A stretch of DNA of 47,502 nt. Source: Streptomyces turgidiscabies Car8. Its GTDB lineage: Bacteria > Actinomycetota > Actinomycetes > Streptomycetales > Streptomycetaceae. The position numbers and the translations under genes are program-made. Positions 41,273 to 47,502 of this stretch are shown here, in pieces; the first letter of the stretch is position 1, and each line of letters opens with the position of its first letter. Location of the stretch: assembly GCF_000331005.1 (NCBI RefSeq), contig NZ_AEJB01000013.1:1-47502 (forward strand), given 5' to 3'. A model generated the notes under the pieces. The model had not been told where the DNA came from and searched no databases. It saw only the letters and a list, made by a program, of their open reading frames with translations.

Positions 41273-43111
41273 ATGACTGAGAGCAACGGGTCCACGCCGA
41301 CCACGAATACGCCCGACCCGACCGTCCCGGACTGGGAGAAGCGGTTCCGGGCGCCGAGGGTGTCGCTGCCCGACTGGGCGGAGGACGCGCCGGACCGGTC
41401 CCTGTTCGTGTCCAACGCGACGGGCACGTACGAGCTGTACGCCTGGGACCGAGCCACGGGCGAGCAGCGCCAGGTGACGAACCGGCCGAACGGCACGACG
41501 GACGGCGTGCTGTCGCCCGACGGCGAGTGGATCTGGTGGTTCGACGACAAGGACGGCGACGAGTTCGGCGTGTGGCGCCGCCAGCCGTTCGGAGGCGGCG
41601 AGGACGGCGCCGAGGACGAGCTCGCGACACCCGGTCTGGACGCCTCGTACCCGGCGGGGCTCGCGCTCGCCCGGGACGGTCGTACGGCGGTCGTGGGGCG
41701 CTCGACGGACGAGGACGGTACGACGATCCACCTGGCGGTGGCCGGCACGCCCCCCACTGTCATCTACCGGCACCGCGAGTCGGCGGGCGTCGGCGACCTC
41801 TCGCACGACGGTTCGCTGATCGCGATCGAGCACACGGAGCACGGCGACGCGATGCACTCCGCGCTGCGCGTCCTGCGCCCGGACGGTACGACGGTCGCCG
41901 AGCTCGACGACACCAAGGGCGGCGCGGAGGAACTGGGCCTGGAGGTGCTGGGCTTCGCGCCGGTGGAGGGCGACACACGGCTGCTCGTCGGGCATCAGCG
42001 GCGCGGACGCTGGGAACCCCTCGTGTGGGACGTGGTGAGCGGGGAGGAGACGGACCTCGGCCTCGACCTGCCGGGTGATGTGAGCGCGGAGTGGTATCCC
42101 GACGGCTCGGGCCTCCTGATCGCCCACGGCTTCGAGGCGCGCAGCGAGCTGTTCCGCTACGACCTGGGCGCGCGCGAACTGGTGAAGGTGCCCACGCCCG
42201 CCGGTACGGTCTCGGGGGCGACGGCCCGGCCCGACGGCAGCGTGGAGTACCTGTGGTCGTCGTCGGCGCAGCCGTCGTCGGTGCGCTCGACGACCGGAGC
42301 GGTGGTCCTGGACCCGCCCGGGCTGAAGTCGCCGGGTTCGGTACCCGTGGAGGACGTGTGGGTGGAGGGGCCGGGGGGCCGTATCCACGCCCTGGTGCAG
42401 AAGCCGGCGGGGGCGGACGGCCCGTTCCCGACGGTCTTCGACATCCACGGCGGACCCACCTGGCACGACAGCGACTCGTTCGCGGCGGGCCCGGCGGCCT
42501 GGGTCGACCACGGGTACGCGGTGGTGCGGGTCAACTACCGGGGCTCCACGGGGTACGGCCGTGAGTGGACCGACGCCCTCAAGCACCGGGTCGGCCTGAT
42601 CGAACTGGAGGACATCGCGGCGGTACGGGAATGGGCGGTGAGCTCGGGCCTCGCGGACCCCGGCCGGCTGATCCTCTCCGGCGGCTCCTGGGGCGGCTAC
42701 CTCACGCTTCTCGGCCTCGGCGTCCAGCCCGACGCATGGTCGCTCGGTCTCGCCGCGGTGCCGGTCGCGGACTACGTCACGGCGTACCACGACGAGATGG
42801 AAGCGCTGAAAGCGATGGACCGCACGCTGCTGGGCGGCACACCGGAAGAGGTCCCGGAACGCTTCGAGGCGTCGTCCCCCCTGACGTACGTCGACGCGGT
42901 GACGGCGCCGGTGTACATCTCGGCCGGCGTGAACGACCCGCGCTGCCCGATCCGCCAGATCGACAACTACGTGAAGCGCCTGGAATCCCGGGGCGCGGTC
43001 CACGAGGTCTACCGCTACGAGGCGGGACACGGCTCACTGGTGGTGGACGAGCGAATCAAGCAGGTAAGGCTGGAACTGGAGTTCGTGGAACGGCACCTGC
43101 CCTCCAGCTAG
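41273..43111 (+). CDS. S9-family prolyl oligopeptidase-like serine peptidase
   Basis: 612 aa. The N-terminal two thirds form a beta-propeller (for example SLFVSNATGTYELYAWDRAT, TDGVLSPDGEWIWWFDDKDG and DVSAEWYPDGSGLLIAHGFE). The C-terminal alpha/beta-hydrolase domain carries the catalytic triad: Ser in LILSGGSWGGYLTLL, Asp in ISAGVNDPRCPIRQI and His in YEAGHGSLVVDE. An oxyanion region lies at TVFDIHGGPTWHDSD. No signal peptide, so it is a cytoplasmic oligopeptidase or acylaminoacyl peptidase. ATG 41273 is chosen; ATG 41264 is also in frame. Confidence 0.95.
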   Translation: MTESNGSTPTTNTPDPTVPDWEKRFRAPRVSLPDWAEDAPDRSLFVSNATGTYELYAWDRATGEQRQVTNRPNGTTDGVLSPDGEWIWWFDDKDGDEFGVWRRQPFGGGEDGAEDELATPGLDASYPAGLALARDGRTAVVGRSTDEDGTTIHLAVAGTPPTVIYRHRESAGVGDLSHDGSLIAIEHTEHGDAMHSALRVLRPDGTTVAELDDTKGGAEELGLEVLGFAPVEGDTRLLVGHQRRGRWEPLVWDVVSGEETDLGLDLPGDVSAEWYPDGSGLLIAHGFEARSELFRYDLGARELVKVPTPAGTVSGATARPDGSVEYLWSSSAQPSSVRSTTGAVVLDPPGLKSPGSVPVEDVWVEGPGGRIHALVQKPAGADGPFPTVFDIHGGPTWHDSDSFAAGPAAWVDHGYAVVRVNYRGSTGYGREWTDALKHRVGLIELEDIAAVREWAVSSGLADPGRLILSGGSWGGYLTLLGLGVQPDAWSLGLAAVPVADYVTAYHDEMEALKAMDRTLLGGTPEEVPERFEASSPLTYVDAVTAPVYISAGVNDPRCPIRQIDNYVKRLESRGAVHEVYRYEAGHGSLVVDERIKQVRLELEFVERHLPSS

Positions 43112-43112
43112 T

Positions 43113-43205
43113 CCGGGCGCATTTCCAGCCTGTCCGTCGTTTGAGGACGCGGCCCGTTCAGGGCCGGAGGGGGGTCTGGGGGCGCAACCCCCAGGACGGG
43201 ATGGG
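43113..43205 (+). repeat. Streptomyces-type intergenic palindromic repeat
   Basis: CCAGCCTGTCCGTCGTTTGA is followed by GGCCCGTTCAGGGCC (43151-43165) and CTGGGGGCGCAACCCCCAG (43176-43194), both perfect small hairpins. I recall this arrangement from intergenic regions all over Streptomyces genomes. Here it separates the convergent S9 peptidase and RCK-protein genes and may also end their transcripts. Confidence 0.7.
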
Positions 43206-43234
43206 ACGGGTAGGGGCGGCGGGGGCGAAAACCC

Positions 43235-45244
43235 CTACACCCCCGCCCGCTCCCCCCGCCGCCGACCCAACAGCTCCGCCAACCCCCGCCGGGTGGCAGC
43301 CAGCACCACCCGGTCCTCCGCCCGCAGCACATACGTCACCGGCAGATCCCACACCAGCCCCGAGGGCCGGGCGTCCTCCCCGGCGCCCTCGGAGCCGGGG
43401 CTCACCCCCGTGTCCAGCGCCAGCACCCGCCACGCCCCCGCCCGAAACGCCTCCCCGACCGTCCGCCCCTCCAACTGCGCATGCCCGCCCACCCGCATCG
43501 CCGCGAACAGCAGCACCCGCCGCTCGACGGGAATCGTGCCGAGGATCTGTGTCTGGCGGCCCATCATCGCCCCGGCGAAGGCGGGCGCCGACAGGTGCGA
43601 CACGCTCCGGCTGCGGGTGGTGGCGCCGGGGTGCGCCGCGCGCAGGGTGCGGTACACGGCGGTCGCGAAGTCGTCGTCGTACAGGCGCAGGACGACGCGC
43701 AGGTCGGGCCGTACGGAACGCCCGTACAGGACCGCCTCCAGGTTCGTCGTGTCGGCGCTGGTGAGGGCGAGGAGGGCCTGCGCGCGGTTGATCTTCGCGG
43801 CCTCCAGGACGCCCTCCTGGGTCACATCGCCCAGCACCACCGGCACCCGCAGCCGCCGTGCCGTCGCGAGCCCGCGCGCGTCGGGGTCCGCCTCGACGCA
43901 CACCACCGGGATGTTCAGTTCGCGCAGCCGGGTCAGCACCCGGGTACCGATCTTGCCGAGCCCGAGCAGCACCACATGCCCGCTCAGCCCGCGCGGCGGC
44001 CTCCGTACCGCCGACCCGCTGCGGAACGTACCGAGTGCCTCCAGGACGGCGGCCAGCAGGACCGGCAGCAGCAGCAACCCGACGAGTCCGGAGAGGAGTT
44101 GGAGGATCTGGCGGGGCATCGAGGCGCCGAGTGCCGGGTCGTTGATCGCGAAGAGGTCGAGCAGGGTCAGATAGGTCGCGTGGACGGGGTGGTCGCCCGT
44201 CGCGATCGTCAGCGCGACGGCGAGGGCGATCACGCACCCGACCATCCCGGCCAGCGACCACCGCAGCCGACGGGAGAACAGGGAGGCGAACGGCGGCACC
44301 ACGCCCCGCCCGCGCCCGCCCGACATCGACGTCCCGGAGTACGCGTACGACACCTGCTGGAGCACGACCGTCCCGCGTCCGGTCGCCGCCGCGACCGCCG
44401 CCTCGTCGGGGAGCAGCCGGGGTCCCTGGTCGCCGCTGCCCTCGGAGCCGTCCGCGCCGGCCGGGTCGCTGCTCGTGGTGGAGAGCAGGGCGAGGGTGTA
44501 CAGGCCGGGGTCGGCGACCTCGCCCGGCGCGGGTGGCTGCCGTTCCACGGCGCGCAGCAGCAGTCTGTCGGTCTGGACGACCTTACTGGTACCGGTGATG
44601 GCGGTGGCGGCGAGCGCGGGGGCGGCGGTGTCGGCGTCGGACAGGACGGTGGTCGACGCGTCGAAGTCGCCGGGCTCGGGGGTGCCGTCGCCGGGGTCCG
44701 CCGACAACACCGATGCCTGGTCGAGGAGTTCCTCGATGTGCTGGCCCAACCGGCGGTTGTAGAGCCGGAGTACGAGCCGCAGTCGGGGGTTGAGGCGGCG
44801 GGCGGTGAGTGCGGCGCGGATGTTGGTCTCGTCGTCGTCGTACACGAGGGCCAGGGCCGCCGCCCGCGCCGCGCCCGCCTGGGCGAGCACGGCCTCGGTC
44901 GCCTCGACGGCCTCCAACATCCCTTCGTGTGGCCCGGGTTCACTGCTACCGGCCCCACCGTTGGTCGCGTTGGTCCCATTCCCGGCCGCCCGGTTGACGG
45001 CCGCGGACATCCGGTCGAGCAGCGCCGACGCGGTTCCGGCGGCGCGGACGACCACCGGCGGCCGTACGTTCCGCTCCGAGGGCGGGACGACGAGGGTGAC
45101 GTGCTCGCCGTAGACGTTGCGGAGTTCGTGGGCCAGTCGGTGGGCGAGCCCGTCGTCACCGGCCACGATCATGTGCGCGGCGGGATCACCCGCGCGGGGC
45201 CCGTTCGGCCCGCTCTGACTCGGAAGGTTCCCCAGGATCGCCAC
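43235..45244 (-). CDS. Membrane protein with two NAD-binding RCK/TrkA-N domains
   Basis: 669 aa. An N-terminal Rossmann-like RCK half (HMIVAGDDGLAHRLAHELRN, VLAQAGAARAAALALVYDDD) is followed by two membrane segments (about 340-360 and 395-420) with a loop between them, FAINDPALGASMPR, that takes the place of a pore. A second TrkA-N domain has HVVLLGLGKIGTRVLTRL, VVCVEADPDARGLATARRLR and GDVTQEGVLEAAKINRAQAL. The plan resembles CASTOR/POLLUX-type ion channels. Substrate ion unknown. The GTG start has no strong ribosome site. Confidence 0.85.
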   Translation of the reverse strand: MAILGNLPSQSGPNGPRAGDPAAHMIVAGDDGLAHRLAHELRNVYGEHVTLVVPPSERNVRPPVVVRAAGTASALLDRMSAAVNRAAGNGTNATNGGAGSSEPGPHEGMLEAVEATEAVLAQAGAARAAALALVYDDDETNIRAALTARRLNPRLRLVLRLYNRRLGQHIEELLDQASVLSADPGDGTPEPGDFDASTTVLSDADTAAPALAATAITGTSKVVQTDRLLLRAVERQPPAPGEVADPGLYTLALLSTTSSDPAGADGSEGSGDQGPRLLPDEAAVAAATGRGTVVLQQVSYAYSGTSMSGGRGRGVVPPFASLFSRRLRWSLAGMVGCVIALAVALTIATGDHPVHATYLTLLDLFAINDPALGASMPRQILQLLSGLVGLLLLPVLLAAVLEALGTFRSGSAVRRPPRGLSGHVVLLGLGKIGTRVLTRLRELNIPVVCVEADPDARGLATARRLRVPVVLGDVTQEGVLEAAKINRAQALLALTSADTTNLEAVLYGRSVRPDLRVVLRLYDDDFATAVYRTLRAAHPGATTRSRSVSHLSAPAFAGAMMGRQTQILGTIPVERRVLLFAAMRVGGHAQLEGRTVGEAFRAGAWRVLALDTGVSPGSEGAGEDARPSGLVWDLPVTYVLRAEDRVVLAATRRGLAELLGRRRGERAGV

Positions 45245-45313
45245 GAGGGAGAAGACTGCCGTACCGGGAGGGGCGGTTGCGGGCCGGGGCCCGTCGGATG
45301 ATCAAATCCGCGG

Positions 45314-46462
45314 TCAGGCTCGTCGTCCGTTGTGCCCGCCGCCGCCCACGCCGCTGCGCCCCACGATCTGCCCCGCCCGGTCGATACAGATCACGTCGAC
45401 CGCGACGGGCGCTCCGCGCAGCACGGTCAGGGCCTCGTCGCGTGCGGCCACCGCCACCAGGTCGCCGAGCGGGACGCCGGCCGCCGCGCACAACTGCAGT
45501 GCCGCGAGACCGGTGTTGGCGTCGGCGACCTCGGCGACCAGCGTCTCGCTCGCGCCGCCGCGCCGGGCCAGTTCGGCGAGGAGGCCCAGGTCGACCTGGG
45601 AACGGGCGGAGTGCAGATCCAGGTGACCGGCCGCCAGCTTCGAGAGTTTCGCGAACCCGCCGCAGATCGTGAGCCGGTCGACGGGATGACGTCGTACGTA
45701 CTTCAGTACCGCCCCCGCGAAGTCGCCCATGTCGAGCAGGGCCTGCTCGGGGAGTCCGTAGGCGGCGACGACCGTCTTCTCCGAGGTCGAGCCGGTGCAC
45801 CCGGCGACATGGGTGTGTCCGGCGGCCCGGGCCACGTCCACGCCCCGCCGGATGGAGTCGATCCACGCCGAGCAGGAGTAGGGGACGACGATCCCGGTGG
45901 TCCCCAGGATGGACAGGCCGCCGAGGATGCCCAGGCGTGGGTTCCAGGTGGACCGGGCGATCTCCTCGCCGTGGTCGACGGAGACGGTGATCTCGACGTC
46001 GCCGCTCTCCCCGTGTTCGGCCGCCACCCGGGCCACGTGGTCGCGCATCAGCTGCCGGGGGACCGGGTTGACCGCAGGTTCGCCCACCGGCAGGGGCAGT
46101 CCCGGGCGGGTGACCGTGCCGACGCCCGGACCGGCCCGGAAGACGACGCCGGACCCGGCGGGCAGCCGGCGCACGGTCGCCCGGACCAGTGCGCCGTGGG
46201 TGACGTCCGGGTCGTCGCCCGCGTCCTTGACGATGCCCGCCATGGCGTACGAGCCGGTCAGCTCCTCGGTGGCCAGCGCGAACGCTGGTGTCTGGCCCCT
46301 GGGCAGCGTGATCGTCACCGGGTCGGGAAAGTCGCCGGTCAACAGAGCGGTGTACGCGGCTGTCGTGGCGGCGGTCGCGCAGGCGCCGGTGGTCCAGCCG
46401 GGGCGCAGGCCGGTGTGCTTGAGTTGGGCGCCGCGCCCGCCGCCGGCCTCGTTGCCGCTCAT
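45314..46462 (-). CDS. cbiD: Cobalt-precorrin-5B C1-methyltransferase CbiD
   Basis: 382 aa. Methylates C-1 of cobalt-precorrin-5B in the oxygen-independent branch of cobalamin synthesis. The family start motif HTGLRPGWTTGACATAATTA is followed by GVGTVTRPGLPLPVGEPAVN, LGILGGLSILGTTGIVVPYS, VAGCTGSTSEKTVVAAY and MGDFAGAVLKYVRRHPVDRL. ATG 46462 is chosen; GTG 46468 is also possible. It is divergent from cobK, 35 bp apart, so the two share a regulatory region. No cobalamin riboswitch is visible in that gap. Confidence 0.95.
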   Translation of the reverse strand: MSGNEAGGGRGAQLKHTGLRPGWTTGACATAATTAAYTALLTGDFPDPVTITLPRGQTPAFALATEELTGSYAMAGIVKDAGDDPDVTHGALVRATVRRLPAGSGVVFRAGPGVGTVTRPGLPLPVGEPAVNPVPRQLMRDHVARVAAEHGESGDVEITVSVDHGEEIARSTWNPRLGILGGLSILGTTGIVVPYSCSAWIDSIRRGVDVARAAGHTHVAGCTGSTSEKTVVAAYGLPEQALLDMGDFAGAVLKYVRRHPVDRLTICGGFAKLSKLAAGHLDLHSARSQVDLGLLAELARRGGASETLVAEVADANTGLAALQLCAAAGVPLGDLVAVAARDEALTVLRGAPVAVDVICIDRAGQIVGRSGVGGGGHNGRRA

Positions 46463-46497
46463 CGCCACTCGCCGCTCATGAAGGGAACCCGGTCTCC

Positions 46498-47274
46498 GTG
46501 CACGTACTGATCCTCGGCGGAACGGCAGAGGCCCGCCGCCTCGCCGAGCTCCTGGCGGCCGAAGAGGGTGTGTTCCGGGTGACGAACTCGCTGGCCGGAC
46601 GGGTCGCCGCGCCCCGGCTGCCGCCCGGTGAGGTGCGCGTCGGTGGTTTCGGCGGGGCCGAGGGGCTCGCCGAGTGGCTGCGCGCGCATGCGGTGGACGT
46701 GCTCATCGACGCCACCCACCCCTTCGCCGGGACGATCGGTTTCCATGCGGCACGGGCCGCCGCCGCGGTCCATGTTCCCCTGCTCGCGCTCCGGCGTCCC
46801 GGCTGGGTGCCGGTCGACGGCGACGACTGGCACGGGGTCGGTTCCCTGGAGGAGGCCGCCGCGCTGCTGCCCACGCTCGGGCAGCGCGTGTTCCTCACCA
46901 CCGGGCGCCTGGGCCTGGCCGCCTTCACGGGCGCCGCCGCGCTGGACGAGCTGTGGTTCCTCGTCCGTTCCGTCGACGCGCCCGAGGCCCCGCATCCGGC
47001 CCGTATGGAGGTACTGCTCGACCGGGGCCCCTTCACCCTCGACGGCGAACGCGAGCTGCTGCGCCGCCACCGCGTCGACGTCCTCGTCACCAAGGACAGC
47101 GGCGGCCCGGCCACCGCCCCGAAACTCACGGCGGCCAGGGAGGCGGGGATCCCGGTGATCGTCGTACGCCGCCCGGCGGTGCCGGAGGGAGTGCGGGTGG
47201 TGGAGGGTCCGGAGGCAGCGGTACGGGCGCTGCGGCTCGGTGGTTGCTCCGCCCCCGAGCCGCAACAGGGCTGA
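46498..47274 (+). CDS. cobK: Precorrin-6A reductase CobK/CbiJ
   Basis: 258 aa. NADPH-dependent reduction of (cobalt-)precorrin-6A. Rossmann start HVLILGGTAEARRLAELLAA, the signature VDVLIDATHPFAGTIGFHAA, FLTTGRLGLAAF and the C-terminal LVTKDSGGPATAPKLTAARE. The GTG start follows AAGGGAA. The last 12 codons fall inside a tandem repeat whose next unit repeats an equivalent tail (GCSVPGEPG-stop), so the C-terminus GCSAPEPQQG may be a later addition. Confidence 0.95.
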   Translation: MHVLILGGTAEARRLAELLAAEEGVFRVTNSLAGRVAAPRLPPGEVRVGGFGGAEGLAEWLRAHAVDVLIDATHPFAGTIGFHAARAAAAVHVPLLALRRPGWVPVDGDDWHGVGSLEEAAALLPTLGQRVFLTTGRLGLAAFTGAAALDELWFLVRSVDAPEAPHPARMEVLLDRGPFTLDGERELLRRHRVDVLVTKDSGGPATAPKLTAAREAGIPVIVVRRPAVPEGVRVVEGPEAAVRALRLGGCSAPEPQQG

Positions 47275-47502
47275 CGGCGCCGGTCGGGGTGGGGGCAGGG
47301 CCCCGGGCGGGCCCCTGGGCGGGCCTCTGCCGGGGAGCGGGCGGTTGCGGGTGTTGTGGCTTGGCGGCTGCTCCGTGCCGGGGGAGCCGGGCTGACGGCG
47401 TCGGTCGGGGTGTGGGGGCAGGAGCCCCGCACCAGCCTCCGGGCGGGAGTCTGCCGGGGAGCGGGCGGTTGCGAGTGTTGTGGCTTGAGGGGTGCTCCGC
47501 GC
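47234..47502 (+). repeat. 124-bp tandem repeat through the end of cobK
   Basis: The word GGCT-GGTGCTCCG recurs at 47234 (GGCTCGGTGGTTGCTCCG), 47358 (GGCTTGGCGGCTGCTCCG) and 47482 (GGCTTGAGGGGTGCTCCG), a period of 124 bp. GCTGACGGCG(C/T)CGGTCGGGG and GAGCGGGCGGTTGCG(G/A)GTG also recur in each unit. At least 2.2 units are present and the array runs off the window. Confidence 0.85.

Noticed and set aside
40313..43030. Minus-strand open frame running opposite the S9 peptidase
   Set aside because: The S9 peptidase on the plus strand has a full catalytic triad and propeller. Only the last 79 residues of this frame, downstream of 40312, are a real gene (the small lipoprotein).
46463..46497. Looked for a cobalamin riboswitch between cbiD and cobK
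   Set aside because: The gap is only 35 bp and contains no B12-box-like sequence.

Overview
High-GC actinobacterial chromosome, most likely Streptomyces. The evidence is the strong G/C bias at third codon positions, frequent GTG and TTG starts, YbaB-RecR-DUF5063 and ask-asd gene pairs typical of the genus, WhiJ-type XRE/DUF397 gene pairs, and a DnaA-box cluster of TTGTCCACA type. No integrase, transposase, rRNA or complete tRNA gene was seen. The window mixes conserved chromosomal genes with small accessory islets.

Layout. 0-1.6 kb: secreted GH62 arabinofuranosidase with a CBM13 domain, under a perfect palindromic operator. 1.7-6.0 kb: a frameshifted hypothetical gene, an ECF sigma factor with a CU044_5270-type membrane partner, and a GntR (YtrA-like) repressor with a six-TM protein controlled by two tandem 28-bp palindromes; a stray fragment of a second CU044_5270 gene lies at 6.0 kb. 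6.3-9.7 kb: small secreted proteins, one of them I36-like, plus small hypothetical genes. 9.8-12.5 kb: a regulatory islet of DUF397, XRE regulator (frameshifted in a 10-C run), a conserved hypothetical and a winged-HTH gene. 12.6-13.4 kb: a toxin-antitoxin-like pair. 13.4-15.1 kb: secreted GH12 glucanase and PL3 pectate lyase. 15.3-24.2 kb: two hypotheticals, a large GT2-membrane fusion protein, an FCD regulator, a class III aminotransferase, a Ser/Thr kinase and a SLATT-like 2TM protein. 24.5-26.3 kb: ybaB-recR-DUF5063. 26.3-29.9 kb: a second, rearranged copy of the four-gene regulatory islet followed by a Uma2-family gene. 29.9-34.5 kb: a TauE/SafE-like permease, a lipoprotein, a SnoaL-like secreted protein and a two-component system. 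34.6-40 kb: ask (with an internal beta-subunit start), asd carrying a large repeat-coded N-terminal extension, and a SigE-family sigma factor with a membrane partner. 40-47.5 kb: a small lipoprotein, SURF1, an S9 peptidase, a double-RCK membrane protein, and the divergent cobalamin genes cbiD and cobK, with a 124-bp tandem repeat running through the end of cobK.

How the genes work together. Three secreted polysaccharidases (arabinoxylan, beta-glucan/xyloglucan, pectate) indicate growth on plant material. Ask and Asd make aspartate semialdehyde for lysine, threonine and methionine. RecR and YbaB act in DNA repair and nucleoid organisation. CbiD and CobK act in corrin-ring synthesis. The most unusual content is the duplicated islet XRE + DUF397 + a protein with an 'IP.PAL.G.TWPL.W' motif + a winged-HTH protein with a shared C-terminal domain. 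The four families recur together in both islets in a different order, and in both the winged-HTH gene has a strong hairpin with a CAA-containing loop just upstream. I regard this as the best candidate for an undescribed system.
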